Assembly (NCBI GenBank): GCA_023846275.1
Contig: JAIUJO010000086.1
Location: forward strand, 1,193,190-1,257,189
Length of the DNA: 64,000 bases
Reading direction: 5' to 3'
Source of the DNA: Vanilla planifolia
Taxonomy: Eukaryota > Streptophyta > Magnoliopsida > Asparagales > Orchidaceae
The position numbers were made by a program, and so were the translations under genes. How positions within the stretch are numbered: position 1 is the first letter of the stretch; every line of letters begins with the position of its first letter. The notes beneath the pieces are model-generated. The model was not told where the DNA came from and searched no databases. It saw only the letters and a program-made list of their open reading frames with translations. Positions 13,255 to 27,170 of this stretch are shown here, piece after piece.

Positions 13255-13860
13255 TTGATAAACCCGTAATGGGCAAGCATAGCCCGAGAGCAAAAGAAGA
13301 AGGCCGCAATGGAAGCTGAATGAAATAGTGCAAAATCAGCCATAGGGAAAGCTGAACAGCATAGTGTGAAATCAAGTCAACCAGTACCAAGTGATAAATT
13401 ATTTATTGAGGAAGGGTGAGCCAACCCCAAACAGCTCAAGAGACATTCGAATCGGAATCCCTATATAGAGCAATGACAACATAATTTGGGCAATATGGGA
13501 TTAAATTCCCATCCGATTATCAGAGAAGGCGGAAGTTCAGGTGTGATCCAAAAGGTTATGTTAAGCTAGGTAAAATACTGCAAGTAAACAATAAAATGAC
13601 AAGCAAGAGCTTCAAACCTGAGGTATATTTGTAAGACGATGTAGATCATGGAACCACTGTAGTAAGTTTCTAATTGAAGTAAGTTATGGATACATTATTC
13701 TAATACATGCAGGACAACCTATGCACGATCTAATGGAACAAATCAAGGCTGCCTAGATCTAACGTCCAGCATTGATCTCGAATGATAAAATCGTGATTCA
13801 ATAAAAAACAACCATTTCAGGATTGAAATAGAACGGTGACTACTATGTGTCCATTACCCA
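13255..13860. other. moderate-GC segment between repeat copy 2 and the LTR tail, unassigned
   Basis: Mixed-composition DNA with no long open frame. It has no obvious counterpart at the end of copy 1 or beside the inverted copy at 17 kb. It could be the upstream part of the same LTR (U3) or part of an unrelated decayed element. Confidence 0.4.
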
Positions 13861-14640
13861 AACGTTCGGTTAATTTTAGGATTGTTGGAGGAGAATTTAG
13901 AGCTCCAATTTAAGCTTTATAAATAGGAAGAGATGAAGAACTCCAAGATGTTACCATTACTAAGTTCTCAAAGCTTTAAAATCATAATTTCGAGCTGTTT
14001 CAAGTGTATACGATGCTTATAAACTCAGAAAGTGAAAGTTACAAGAAGAAACCCAAAATTGGAGATTTTGCTTCAATTATTTTTTATTTCTATTTCTCCC
14101 TCCTTTCAGTTTTTTCTTGGAATTTTTATTGCATTTAGTGTGCCTCATACTTCTTTTAAATTGTCTTAAGTTTATATCTTGTTGCCAATTTTTGTATTTG
14201 TTTCCTTGGGGTAAGGGCGTCACGACAATTATGCAAAAGCTCGAGATTTGATTTGAGCCCAAAAAAACTCAAGTAGGCACGGGATTAGCCGTAGATAAAA
14301 TCCCAAGTAGGTTTAAGGTGAGCCGTAAGAAAAACCTTGCTTGTAATTTGGTGATTTTAGTGGCCTTTTCCCAACACCAGTCGGTGGATGTAGGATCGAT
14401 TTTGAGTCGAAGCACCTTAAAAATCTTTTGTGTACTATTTTACTACTCTTTCTTGTTCTTTCTTAAAAGATTTAAGTTTTAATTTACACCAAAAATTGAA
14501 AGAAAATCTCAAAATTTTATTTACCACAATTCATCGCCTTTCTTGTCGGTTTACTTTAAGCATAAAGAATTTCAAAAACACATTTACTGCTCAAGAAAAG
14601 TTTAAAGTTTGAATTGAACATTTTTATGATGATCTTAGAT
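13860..14640 (+). mobile_element. Copia-type LTR fragment (fossil), plus orientation
   Basis: It contains a TATA box (tttataaatagg near 13917) and, from about 14200, the block cccaagtaggtttaaggtg, gtgattttagtggcc and ggatgtaggatcgattttga. That block is characteristic of the R-U5 part of a widespread plant Ty1/Copia LTR. The tail is repeated in reverse complement at 16690-16970. No coding region follows. It is an old, incomplete relic and its ends are approximate. Confidence 0.6.
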
Positions 14641-14679
14641 CATAATTAAGTCAAATTGAGATTGATGGTAATATAGTGT

Positions 14680-15280
14680 AAATAGACAAATACTTATTAA
14701 ATATTTTTAATGATTAAAGTATATAATGATAACTGAATTTTTGTGGAAAATAATAGTATTTTTTAAATGAAATTTTACTTTTCTTGTTTTCAATTTGTGG
14801 GGTCAAAGTTATTTTGCACAAGTAATGTAAAAATTGTTATCTATGCAACAGTCATTTTTTTAATTAAACTTTAGTTTGAAAACTTAGATTAAATTTGCAT
14901 TACTCTTGAGCTCTTTTTAACGATGGGAATCTCACTTTATATTGTTCATTAGATATATTTTTAATCTGAAAGTTTATTTATTCTCATTTTGTGACAGATT
15001 TATTCTAGTTTAAATTTAATTAATTAGTCATTACCTAATAAAGTTTCAAGAAATATCATAATATTTATTTATAATGTTTTTTAAGAAATGTAATGAGGAG
15101 GTTACATTGTCATTTTTTAAATACATCTATGACACTTGACCAATATCAATAAGAGTACTAATCTTAATTTGAATAATATTTAAATGCTTTTAAATAATAT
15201 TCAAATCGAATAATTAATTTATTTTAAAACGTAAATGCTTTTAAAATAAGCACTTTCTTGTGCTCGACTTCTATCCAAAA
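14680..15280 (+). repeat. partial third copy of the 3-kb unit
   Basis: It aligns with about 6450-7020 of copy 1 and 10795-11360 of copy 2 (shared anchors: atatttttaatctgaaa, cttaatttgaataatattta, agcactttcttg). It is more diverged than copies 1 and 2 are from each other and holds an extra stretch near 14830-14905. Only about 0.6 kb of the unit is present. Confidence 0.8.
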
Positions 15281-15284
15281 GGAG

Positions 15285-16685
15285 CCATCACCCTTTGATA
15301 GGCTTTAGATCATTTGTAGTTGGTTTCCAACGAGAGGATGTGACTTAGAGGCCTCCTTAACTTGCTCAGATGGCTTCTTAATCCAAAGGGTTGCCCTTGT
15401 GTTGATCTAACTGTTTAACCCTACCGTTGGAGTTTAATGTTGTCGACTTGTCTTTGCATTTGCCTTCTAAATTTTTGATACCAAATTGCTAAAATGCACC
15501 AAGCTCAATAGATTATAGATTCTCAATCACTGTCCATCCAGCTTTGTTTACACTTGGGTTTGGCAATGTCAACCCACATTTTTTAAGTTATTTGGACAAG
15601 AAGGTGTCTATGTAAAGTATACATTATTCTAGTGCATCCAATAAGATTTTAGTCAAACCTCAAGTCGAATAAGGTTGCTCCCTCTTATGAAGAGATTGAA
15701 TAGGAGATCTGTGTACTCCTCAAGATAGCCAAAAACAATTTGAAGTAGAGCAATGCCTTAGGTGGCCAATGCCAAAGGATATACTTTGGTGGTTACACTT
15801 TATATGGATGAACCATTTAGTGCTAAAAGGGAAAAGTGATAGTCCAAATTAGAAAAAATGTTTATTTTGTGCACTCTTAACTATTGATAAAAATGAATAA
15901 TTTTAAGAAATATTATTCATTGATATAATAGACAACCTAACTTTTATTCAAAAAATAACAACGTAAATTCAATTTAGTCTACCCGAAGTCCCTTGATCGT
16001 GAAGACACCACTACAATGTCCTATTCCCTTCTGCCAGAAATGAACAACCATTCAAAACGAGTAATGCACTCCCTTCACCTCCACCCTTCCCCATCCCTTC
16101 AGACACAAAAAATGAAATTGTAAAGCTCATTCTAACTAGGCTTCATGCTTAGATAAGGTTGCATGACTTTACCAGCTTTAACCAATGAAACAACCTTGGC
16201 CCTTCTTCGTAGCTTGTTAAACCTTTTGGAAGCTTAGCAAGAGCCTTGTGCTAGAGTTTAGTCCAAGGCACCTACCATCAAGTTAGATCAATTAATAAGC
16301 TTGATCTAGCTATGAGGAAACTATTGAAGCCTATTAGCTCTTTGACCTAATGAAGAAGTTTTTTCTCAATCAGATTAGAGGAAACCTGTTGTAGTCAATT
16401 TCTCTAAGTTTCTCAGGAATTCTCTTATTGAAGGTTCATGCAAGCATAGCCCATGTTGACCCTTTTGCCATATATCCATTCTCTTGCACTACTTTTTTAG
16501 CTAAGTAGCGTATGTTGCCAAGCTTAGAAGTCTACATTTCGCTTAGGATTGGGAAAGCATGTTGGTGCAAGTTGCTATTGCCTAGAGGATTCCTAATATG
16601 AATTTTTTTAAATACCATAGAATATAAAGATTCAATTAAGCCTAAACTCACATTAGATAGCACTGAAGCTCTTTTTGCTTAAGAT
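15285..16685. other. moderate-GC, frame-less segment between opposed LTR tails
   Basis: Composition is closer to coding DNA than the surroundings (for example 16000-16300), but every frame is closed and no domain is readable. Lying between two oppositely oriented LTR tails, it is most simply an old retroelement interior or an unrelated inserted relic. Confidence 0.35.
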
Positions 16686-16689
16686 TATC

Positions 16690-16970
16690 ACACAAGAGGG
16701 GGATGAATTATGGCAAACAAAATTTTCATTTGATTTTTGGTTTCAATTAAAACTTAAATCTTTTAAGCAATAATAAGAAAAATAGTACACAAAAGATTTT
16801 TAAGGTTGTTCGACTCAAAATCGAGCCTACATCCACCCCCAACTAGTGTCTGGAAAAACCACTAAAATCACAAAGTTACAAGCGAGATTTTTTTATGGTT
16901 CACCTCAAACCTACTTGAGATTTTACATACTACTAATCCAGAACCTATTTGAGAATATTTGTACCAAAAT
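16690..16970 (-). mobile_element. Copia-type LTR tail (fossil), minus orientation
   Basis: It is the reverse complement of the tail at about 14200-14640: cgactcaaaatcgagcctac, accactaaaatcacaa and aaacctacttgagattttac are all present. On the minus strand it ends in a short ATTCATCCCCCTCTTGTGTG segment typical of the 3' border of such LTRs. It directly abuts an inverted fragment of the 3-kb unit. Incomplete and old. Confidence 0.6.
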
Positions 16971-16984
16971 TTTGAACATAGATA

Positions 16985-17420
16985 TACCAAAATAATTCTA
17001 TATTATGATAAGATTACAAGTATCCTAAATGGCCATGAAAAGAAATTCATGAAAAATATTTCCTAAATATTTTAAAAAATCAAATTCCGATGTCTATACT
17101 AGTCATCAATAATACTTGGCCCAAAAATAAAAATTCAAAAATTATTAAACTTATAACTTTTTCAAATATTAATACTAGTGCCACATCATCTCAAAATATG
17201 GACATATCAAATTCAAGAAAAATGAAGAGATATTCAAGTATAAAATTATTGTGCATGCTTTTAATTTTCTTGAAGCTTGCCATCACTCCAAGAATCTTGA
17301 AGACCACTATTTTAGATATTTTAAAGTTCATGGCTTGACTTAACCTAATATTAATAATTTCACTTAAAGCAAGCCCAAATAATATATAAACATTTATACT
17401 TGACTCATTAAACACAAGTC
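16985..17420 (-). repeat. inverted partial copy (fourth) of the 3-kb unit
   Basis: The reverse complement matches about 8500-8935 of copy 1 (and 12655-13085 of copy 2) over its full length, including the ttgggccaagca and ttttgagatgatgt anchors. The short open frames on both strands here are shadows of the repeat and not genes. Confidence 0.85.
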
Positions 17421-17424
17421 TGTA

Positions 17425-20400
17425 ACAAGCACACCAACAATTAAAGAGAACATCATGAATGAAAGTACAGTTAGTTGATTCAAAGGAAATCAAAGAATAG
17501 GACCACCACTAATTTAAAAACTTTTCAATGCATACATTCATTCACACAAATTGGAGACTTTGTTTTCATGCAACTTATGTATATGGAAAAATACTAAACT
17601 ATTAAAAATTATATAAGATGTATAGATTGGAAATAATGAAAAAGATCATACGTCAGTGAACATGGGGATAAGCACAATCGGTCTCATAGAAAAGTATCAT
17701 ACAACAACAAACTTCTTGCTGAGCATGAGTGGTTAAGTGAGACTAACATCACATAAAGCTTCACAAAGTTCATTAATTATCAAGCATCCAAACTTATATA
17801 GGGTCGATCCTCAAACATTGTGTTGAAGATCTGAAAATAAGGCAATTCATGGGAAGATATAATGGTCAGAAGGCCTTGACGACACAAAGAGGTTGCTAGC
17901 ATCAAGAGTTGCAAAACGAGGAAGTTAAAGGTGATGTTTGTAGTTGTCAGGATGAGTAGTGTTGGTTAAGGTAGAGTAAGGGAAGACCAAATGAATTAGT
18001 ATTAGAGGGACAAATCGATGAGGGCCAATCGTGGTAAGACAATCAGAAAGTAGGAGGTAGTTGTTAGTTGATTTGGACAACTTTGGTAAAGGTTGTCAAT
18101 GTCACCAACTGGACTGAGGGTAGTGAGGTGGTAGGGTATGTGAGAAAGTTAGCCAACAAAGTACTTTGTAGAAGTGAGAAATTTGATTAAGAGTTGGCAA
18201 TTTAGGGTTTGGAAGTGAGGGGTGGCAAAATTTAAATTGGAAACTATTAAACAAATTGCCAAATCTTAATCAAATTTCTCATAATAAATAAAACTCTTCA
18301 TTTGTGTCATAATTTTCACCCACTCAAGAGCTAATTCAAAGTTTACCAAGTTGAATTTAACTCATCAATAGATTTGTATCAAATGACTAATTCTAAAGCT
18401 CATTATATTATTGAAAATTGGATAAACATAAGAACCTAAGCCTCATTACATATAGAGTTTATATATAAGTCATGTAATGCTTTTCATTATGTAGGACTAA
18501 AAGATAAAATCTTGAAAGAAGAAAGATAAGGGGATCTTGCGATACAAATTTCACCAACAAACCTAATATTTATTCAAAACAATGTTGTACCATGATACAT
18601 ATTTGTTATCATGATACATTTTTGTTATCCCAAGATGCATCATATACTTTGATCCATGTGTTTCTCATAATAAAATTGGTTTTACCTCTTTTTTATTTGT
18701 TCTATGCCACTTTCATCATTCAAATAGAAATATGATCCATGTCCTTCCCAAATTCTTATTAAAATAAATAAAATAATTTATTCTATTTTAATATTTATTT
18801 TCATACAATAATAACTGGAGTAGAAATAAAATAAGAAGTACAAAAATAAGACTCATTGTGATGACCCTTTTCTTTCACTTAACCTTTTTTGGATTTGAGT
18901 TGTATTAATTTTCTTTACTTATTTCTTTTACTCATTTTGAACCCATGAAAGATTTTCACTCTTTTTAAATCTTTAAAATTCAAGTAACAAAAAAATTCAA
19001 ACAATTTAATGGAATCATTTTAAATGAATTGCAAAAGTGAATAAAACCAACAATCCATGCAATTCTAGAAATTACAAGTTTTCACACTTTCTTTTAAAAT
19101 CACAAATTTCATCCATCACAACTTAATGAGATTATAATGCATGTCATTTTGATCAAATAATCCTAATAAACCCATAACAACACTTCTATGACAATTTAAT
19201 ATCTTACAAATTATTACATTCTAGATCTCATTTTTTCTCAATATTCCCATGGTGTTTCACATTTTGATCTCAATGTGTTCATACAAAAATAGATTGAGCC
19301 AACTGTCACTCGCTTAGTGCCAATATATGTACATATATTTAAAATGATTAATATTTGGGTAGCAAATTGCAGGGTCAATTGTAAACAATATAATATATTA
19401 AAAGAGCATGTGAGCACATGTATGAGCTACAAAAAAAAAAAGCAATTACGAAACAGAAACTTTTAACACCTTTAGCATTTTTGTCTTTTGTTATCTTTAC
19501 GCATTAGCTTGTTACTTTTAATTGTTGTCATCTTTTACATCCATTTAAGGTTTTGCTTAAACATAGGCCAATTTATAAAAAAATTAGACATATTTTTAAA
19601 CAGATCATTCAAAATATAATTAAATCAAATGAAGGCAAATTTGGCTCATTTCTAGAACTATCATTCTAAAGCAGGTGTCACCAGTTTGGATAACAATTAG
19701 CTTTTTCATTTTCTTAACACTATTCTTTCTTTACCAAAATTTTTCTTTTTTTCTTTTTCACATTTATTTTTTAATTTTTATTTTGTGTCTATTATCACAA
19801 GTAATATTTTCTTTCTTTTGTTTTCTTATTTTGTGATCATTATCACAATAATATTTTTCTTATCTTTTCCCTTTTCATAAAACTTGCCACATAATATGTA
19901 GATAAATAAAGCAATACAATATTTCATACTCAAGTAATATATGAAAATAAACATGTGAAAAAATTGCTTTTTATAAAGAATCATCCATCCTCAATAATTT
20001 TCTTTTAAACCATCTCTTAAGGATTTTACACTTCTAACAAGCATCAACATAATTTTAACATTGTTCATTCTATTTCTCTATTATTTTTTTATTCAATTAA
20101 GGTATCAATTTCATTTCAATTTAAATAATACGGAATCCATAAGCACATTGACAACATAAGAAATAAATGAACAAAATATCAAACTCAAGTTGAATATTAA
20201 ATTATTTTTTCCTTATGAAGTTATTATTTTTTATCAATAATGCAACAAATAAGCTTATCTAAACAACAATCTCAATTTTCCATTTCATATCATCTTTTAA
20301 GCGAATTTGTTTCTTCTAACATGCATCAAACATATTCACTTATAAGCAAGTTATTTATACAAGCATCATCAACAAGTTATTTCTCAAATAAATAAAACCT

Positions 20401-21055
20401 ATAGTCTATAATACACATTACATCAAAATATATACACAAAGTGTGAGATTTTTTACCTCTTAATTTCTATGTAATAGTATCGCCAAGAATAACAATTTAG
20501 CACAAGTTCACTTTCAACTGTTAGGTGCTACAATACCTGTGACTAGATCCTTTGGTTCTTGGTAGTGCTTCCTTTCACTTTTTTCTTTAGTATAATGCAC
20601 TTGGTTGAGCTAATCTCTTTGATTTTTCTTAGAAATTTTTGTCCAAGCTTGACCTCACATTTTTATTATACATGGCCAATGTTCCTTTACAATCTCATCA
20701 ATTCCACTTCCTCCAACAGCTTTGTTCTTTCATTTATGTGTATTCTCACCTCCATGCCTTCATAACACTAATGGTTTCTCATACATTATCCTCTCGCCAT
20801 GATGATTTATTAGTCATTTGTTATTTTAGGATTAATATGCTTTCAGTAATGTGGTGTTGTACTGTACAATCCTTTCATTTTGTATCATACAAATTATGGT
20901 ATTCAACTTTGTCTATTATTAATTCTAGTAATTAATCTTATACAATTTCATAATCATACTTCTATGCTACCTTTTAATATACATTTGTTTATGTCATAAT
21001 CAATGATATTCACATACAACTTTATTATTAACTTGATGATACTTATATGATTATA
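17425..21055. other. AT-rich DNA with a G-skewed patch, no gene supported
   Basis: 17860-18235 is strikingly G-rich and C-poor on the plus strand; it has no open frame and looks like an old LTR or element piece. A TGTGATGACCC string near 18856 resembles the first bases of many plant Ty3/Gypsy LTRs, but no matching end was found. 20.5-20.9 kb has short open frames that read like non-coding DNA. Confidence 0.4.
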
Positions 21056-21059
21056 CTCA

Positions 21060-23760
21060 TCTTATTTTATGATATTTTTTAATTTTGTCATTCATTACTC
21101 ATCTCTTACAATGAAGTATTCTCACCCTAATGGGTTGTACTCACCCTTTATCATTATTGTAGATCTATATAGGTATATATGAGCTATCCTTGTTATATAT
21201 CATATATAGTAAAATGTGTAAACATAAATAAGCTATCCTTATCCTAGGCTTTTCTCACCTTATTTAGGTATAATAAACTATGAAAATGTATATAAGCAAT
21301 TCTTACTCTATATAATATATAGTAGAACACTATAGACATGGAAAGTGATATTCTTTCCTTGGGTAGGCCTTATATTATATCATGTTTAATAGAATTTGTA
21401 TAAATATAGATGAGCTATTCTCATCTTGTATCATATATATATTTATGGCGTATGAGGTTATAACATGGTATAAGATTATTTGAGGATAATATATTTAGAG
21501 GTATATAAAATAATTTTTTTTTCTTAATTAATAGTAAAGCATACCAAATATCTATATTCCAAATTATTTTTTATTTATTAATTATAAAAGTTTATATTAT
21601 ATTGCATGCCAATATCCTTATTATATAATACCATAAATTAATAACTCGTGAATTAAATACTAGATAAATAATGATAACCCAAGAAAATAATTACATAATT
21701 ATTATATTTGCATAAAAATTTTCTAATATCTATGAATTTTATAAAAAAGATAACATAAAAAGAATGTGATTTTATGAATAATATATAACTAATTTATTAG
21801 CAATTTACATCATCATTACCAAGTTTATCTATTATCCATAATGCATAAAAAAAAATAAAAAACATTATAAAGCTCATAAAGTTTATTAAAAGATAATAAC
21901 ATCAAAAAATTTATCACTTTATAAAAAAATTATAAATAAATTATAAATAAATTTATTAATATATTTATATCATAATTATCAAATTTATTTATCTAAATGT
22001 AAAAGTTAACTTCTTTTTTTAATCTAAATCTTTTCTTGAATTTTTACATTATCATGTATATTTAATGATCAACATATGTTCTATATGTGACATGATTATT
22101 TAGGAATTTAAATCATATTAATTTCTTATAAGCCTTTAATTACTGTCTTAGATCGTACTTATGTAATCCTCTCATTGCACCATATGTTGTATCAAAAATA
22201 AGCATTTTGAATTATATGTGACTGTATAATTTCCAAAACCATTATTTTGTTATTTATGTCATTTCTAAACATATAGTACGATTACTAACATTGTATTCTA
22301 TGATTTTTATTCTCTCTTAATTTTTTTATGCTGTCAATCATTCATAGTTTTATGATACTCCCATCATAAAGTATGATCAATTCACTATTTCTCACTTCAC
22401 ATAATACAATCTTCTTAATCAAATCATACGTTTCTATTGTTAATCCACCACCAAAATATCATACCTTATAATGACACATGATGTACAACTCTAACGTAGT
22501 CTCTTCTCTCTCAAGACTTAATTATTTATCCATAGCTTTAACTAATTGTTCAGTATGACCAACTTAGTCACACTATATAATATTTCATCTAAGACTTTCT
22601 ACAATATTCTTTTACAATCTTGTTTCTTATAATTAATAGATATTGTATTTTAAAAATTTTAGCTTTGACTAATAACGTTATTGATCCCACAAGACATTAT
22701 GTGATTTATGTTGGTATTTACAACTGCCTTAATATGATGAACCTCACAACTCAACACAGTATACAAATATGACACATATATTGTTCTAATGTGATGAACT
22801 TGACACCTCAACCTATAACTTAAATTCTTCTCTAACTATTATAACCCCAAAATTTTTCTAATATGATTATCTTATATCATGTTTCATCATTCCATACAAG
22901 ATTAAATTGATCATACCATATGATGTAGACCAAATTCTTTGAATGATACATATTGATAATAGCTAACAACTCATTCTATATGTCTTGGGTTCAATTCAAA
23001 TTAGCATCGATTCACTCCATACCACATCTAAATTAATTTAAATCTAGTTCTTACTTAACTTATAACATTATCATATTTTTTAATTTATGTAAAACTAAAT
23101 TAAATTTAAAAAAAGAATCAATTTAAATGTGTTTCTTTTCTTTGATAATTACTACTTAATTTCCTTCACTATTTGCTTGTGATAGTCTCTCATCTTCTTG
23201 CTTTTGATCTTCTCCTCAAGCAACAACAAAGCTTTCCCAATGGTTCTTCATTCTTATAGTTTTCTCTTTATTATAGAGCTTCACCTTCACTCTCTCTTCT
23301 TTGCTCGCAAAAATCATAGCATAGTAATGATGCCTTACTCGACAACCTCCTTGACTCACTCCTTCTTGGTGGTTCTTAACAGCACTACTCAAATTTGTAA
23401 CAAGCTTCACACATTGATGTTTCAAACATCTTTTGTTTTTATAGACTCAAACCTTAATTCACCCTCATCAAATTTTATAAGTGTATTAAAAACATCATTA
23501 TTAATTTATAATTGATAAGATTATGAAACAATGGATGTGCAATCATATGAAATACATGTGTATTAAAAAACATTTCTTCTATTCAATTATTTGTCATATT
23601 TATATTGAGAAAATAATTATCATTGAAATACAATTCTAGCACCACACAAAATGGTCATAAGAAGCCAACAAAAATCATAATCATAAAAATTAGTATTCTA
23701 CCCAACCTACATTATATTATTTATAATTCTATATATGTGTTATGAGTTTTAGAACACAAA
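21060..23760 (+). repeat. diverged 2.7-kb non-coding repeat, copy 1
   Basis: It aligns in order with 30500-34440. Anchors: an early array of degenerate ~60-base steps (gatgagctat-c-t-tca-c, atatcat-tatagta), aagcattttgaattatat in the middle, tgatgaactyga, and agcatagtaatgatgcc near the end. There is no coding capacity. Two copies about 10 kb apart in direct orientation could be the long terminal repeats of one large old element or two independent insertions. The family is not identified. Confidence 0.75.
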
Positions 23761-23764
23761 ACAA

Positions 23765-26685
23765 GAAAGATATAGAATAAAAAATGAAAGATAATGATTG
23801 ACTGGATAAGCTTAATGATATATATAATCACGTGAAATGTGAAAATTAGAAGATAAAATTTTATCTATGACTTTATCTCATAATTGATCTATATGACTTT
23901 ATCTTTTATTCTTATTGGTACTTAAAATGAGGGGCATAATGGACAGAGATCTCACTATCGTTAGTACTTTATACATAACAATGTTAAAGGGTGATTCCAT
24001 GTTAGAATTGGTATTTGACATCATTTTCATTGTCGTGAGCACTTCAATACTTGGTAACAAAGAGCAAAGACCTATTTCTATTAGTATTTTAGTGAAGGCT
24101 AGTGGTTGTAGGAGATATACTTTGATGGCTTGGAAAATTATCAATAGAGGTCATGTGATATGATTGATACCACATAGATATAAAATAATATAGGATCTTA
24201 TGAAGTAAGGATAGTAGCCATATAAAAAAATTCCTTAATAAAGAAGGAAAAGAATAAAAATTAAAATATAAAAAAATATAAAATTAAAAATAAGAAAAGA
24301 AAGAGATAATATTACTACTATATAATATTAGTATTATGTGATAATTGTATACATACTTGACTATAGAAAATACAAGCTTATATGTAAATATTCAAGATAT
24401 TTAATATTTTTTATCATACATTGTTATTTATTTCTTCATATTTATTTGTATACTATATATCACAATTTCACACTACTTTACTACTTAAATCTAATAGTTT
24501 ATTTTTTATATATATTATACTTATACATACTTATATTATAGATTAAGAATGAGATATTTATAGAATTTAGGATTCCTAAAAGTTATAACATCAGATCCTT
24601 TATGTGAAGAGATGCTTTCTTTTGAGAACTCAATGAGGTGTTTTGTATGCATGACAGTTATTGTATAAAACAGCTATTTCATCTTTTATTTAATTAAATT
24701 TAATATTTTAATTTGTAATGTTTTTCATCATTTCTATTTTACATGGAGCCCTCAAGGTTTTTGTTTCTTACTTTATTTATTTTCTCAATAATTTGGTAAT
24801 TTCGAGTATATTAATACTTTTAATTAATATTAAATCAAGTAGTGCATGGCACAAGTAGTGTATTGTTATACTTCAAGATCGAGGACTGTAAGGATCAATA
24901 ATCACATAAGAAAAAGGAAAAATGTATTTGTTTTATATATGTAAAATCATAATTTTAAGGAGTAAAAATGAATTTTAGAAAATAATCTACTTTGATTTAT
25001 GAATGATGACCAAAGATGATTAATTCATTAAAATAATAAATTCAGGTTATGACCATGATGCAACGTAGTTTTTAGATAAACTAAGTAAAAATTTGTTGCC
25101 TCATAATATCCAAGACAAAAGAAAGTAGGTAATGATCATAAGGCAATATCTTAAGGTTAAAATCATCTGACAAGAAGCATCCTCTAGCAAGCATCAAGGT
25201 AAAGTGGCATATATGTGAATAGTCTTACAATAACAACAATGAGAACGATTTTGGTTATATATACAAGGCTATTATTTTAAAATATAATTTTTTTTTGTTT
25301 TGAGAACAAAAGTTATTTTAATTGACATAAATTGAAAATATGTGTTGATACTTCAAAAAAATAAAATGAGAGGTGACATTACTCAACCACTTACAACGAG
25401 TAAAGAGTTTGACATTTTGGCTTTGGATATTAGTCTTTGACTTAGTCCATGTTCTTTCCATTTCTCAAGAGTGGAACCCAATGACTTAGTTCTCTTCTTC
25501 TAAGAAATAGATTTAACAAATGGATAATATTTTTTTTATGCTTTGGTCTAAATGATTCATAATAGTCTTTCTAAAAAAATTACCTAAATAATTGGTAACT
25601 TTCAATGTAGACCACAATAACACTATTTTTATTTGCATCCCATTTAGTCACCATAATTGCTTCCAAAATAGGTACATTTTGCTTCTTTGGATCCTCTTCC
25701 TCTTTAGTCATAGTAGAACTCTAGCTTTTTTTTAGAAATGTTTTCTCCTTGTATTGGTTTTGAGAAAAGAAGGGCTCATGTTCGTTCATCATGTCGAGGT
25801 CAACTATAATAGGAATATCAACAAGCCACTCTCTTCATAAGCCCATCTTGATACAGTGCAATGATTTTTGTTTTGCTACCAACTTAGTTGATCTTCAAAA
25901 AATACAAATGTGGCCATTGGAGAAGTAGCCATCTTTTCATTCGACCCACTCAAAATGTGGATTCAACTACAACTTGCTATTCTTCAAATTTTGGAGGAGA
26001 CCTCACCTAAAGAACATTATGGGGTCTAATGACTTTTAATTACCATCAAGGTCATCCTTTAAAGGAAGGTTAGTGGTGTGATCATTATGAATGGTTTAAG
26101 AGAAAACCAAGTTGAGTATTTTTCACTTTCAAGTATCTTATCCAAGGCCCTAGTAGAGAACTTGCTAATTTTGAGTATACAAGATAATGGTAATGTCAAA
26201 TTTGAATAGCTCTCACCTGAGGATTACACTTAGAAAAAGAGCAAGATCAATCATCAACCCATCAACACCATTACATATGGGTGAATATGCATATTTTTTG
26301 ACATATCATATGATAAACTAGTCATATGATCCATCATTTTTCATCATAGACGTCCAAATAATAAAAAAATCATATGCTAAATTAAAATATAATTTTTTAT
26401 TTTCGTAGTAATATTGGAATGCTTTTGACCAATCAAAGAAATAACATGTATCAAACCAAGATCAAGTTTCCTAACTCTAATAAAATAATGCTCATCTCAT
26501 GAGTTTTTTGTTTGCTAATTTCATTTTCTTATAAAGTATTTCAAAATCTCATATTCTAATAATATTTTTTTTCTTTGTTTATCATTTGAGTACAATTTTT
26601 ACTTTAGTTTTCAAAATAAAATATAAAAAACCTTTTTTTAAAAGCAATAATTGAAAATATATATATATATTATGTAAAAGGCTCC
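23765..26685. other. AT-rich DNA between repeat copies, no gene supported
   Basis: 23.9-24.16 kb has overlapping short frames on both strands, neither recognisable. 25.4-26.3 kb is slightly less AT-rich; a broken minus-strand reading there (EEDPKKQ..., MVTKWDANKNSVIVVYIESY) looks like a decayed, unassigned coding region of uncertain origin. Confidence 0.4.
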
Positions 26686-26689
26686 ACAG

Positions 26690-27170
26690 ATGCATTTACT
26701 TTAGGACACGTGGTCTTTTCGTGAAATAAAAAGTAGGGGCAGAAGTTGTGCTTATTGTGTGAACAACCACTACACGTCAAAAACAATTGAATTGGCCTTG
26801 GAACGTCACATCAAATGGTCCCCATATCAAAGCAACATCAGTACGACACCAAATCATCTCGTAATTTTCAATTTACACCTAATTAAATGTGAAGTTTATT
26901 TTAATAATTATTTACTATTAACTAATTTTGTTTCAACAGTTAGTATCCGCTCATCCAACAAAAAGATTAAACGTCAGAATTTTGCAGAACACCAATCGAG
27001 TAGTATTAAGAATTTCACCCATGTATTTCAATGCGGCTTCCCATGTAGAGAATGGTGAAATGGGGTTACTGCCGTTTGGAAAATACAAAGGTTATGGCTT
27101 TTGCAAAAGATCCATTGCTTTCGCTTTTTGTACGGCCCCATCTTTTTTTTTTTTAAGACTAAAATAACAA
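26690..27170 (+). other. less AT-rich patch with short ORFs and a G-box
   Basis: Composition rises here. Two overlapping plus-strand frames of 99 and 79 codons run to 27167; the second includes NGEMGLLPFGKYKGYGF. I recognise no domain. A perfect palindromic G-box lies at 26707-26712, upstream of both frames, so a weakly expressed gene or a decayed promoter-plus-exon is possible. Confidence 0.2.
26707..26712. promoter_or_regulatory. G-box CACGTG
   Basis: The core sits in ggacacgtggtc. CACGTGG is the ABRE/G-box core bound by plant bZIP and bHLH factors. It occurs in a less AT-rich patch, but such hexamers also arise by chance, so function is unproven. Confidence 0.25.

Noticed and set aside
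17090-17493. Overlapping ORFs on both strands (82 and 100 codons)
   Set aside because: They lie largely in the inverted copy of the non-coding 3-kb unit.
18856-18866. Start of a Ty3/Gypsy LTR (TGTGATGACCC)
   Set aside because: An 11-base resemblance only; no matching second end or element body was found.
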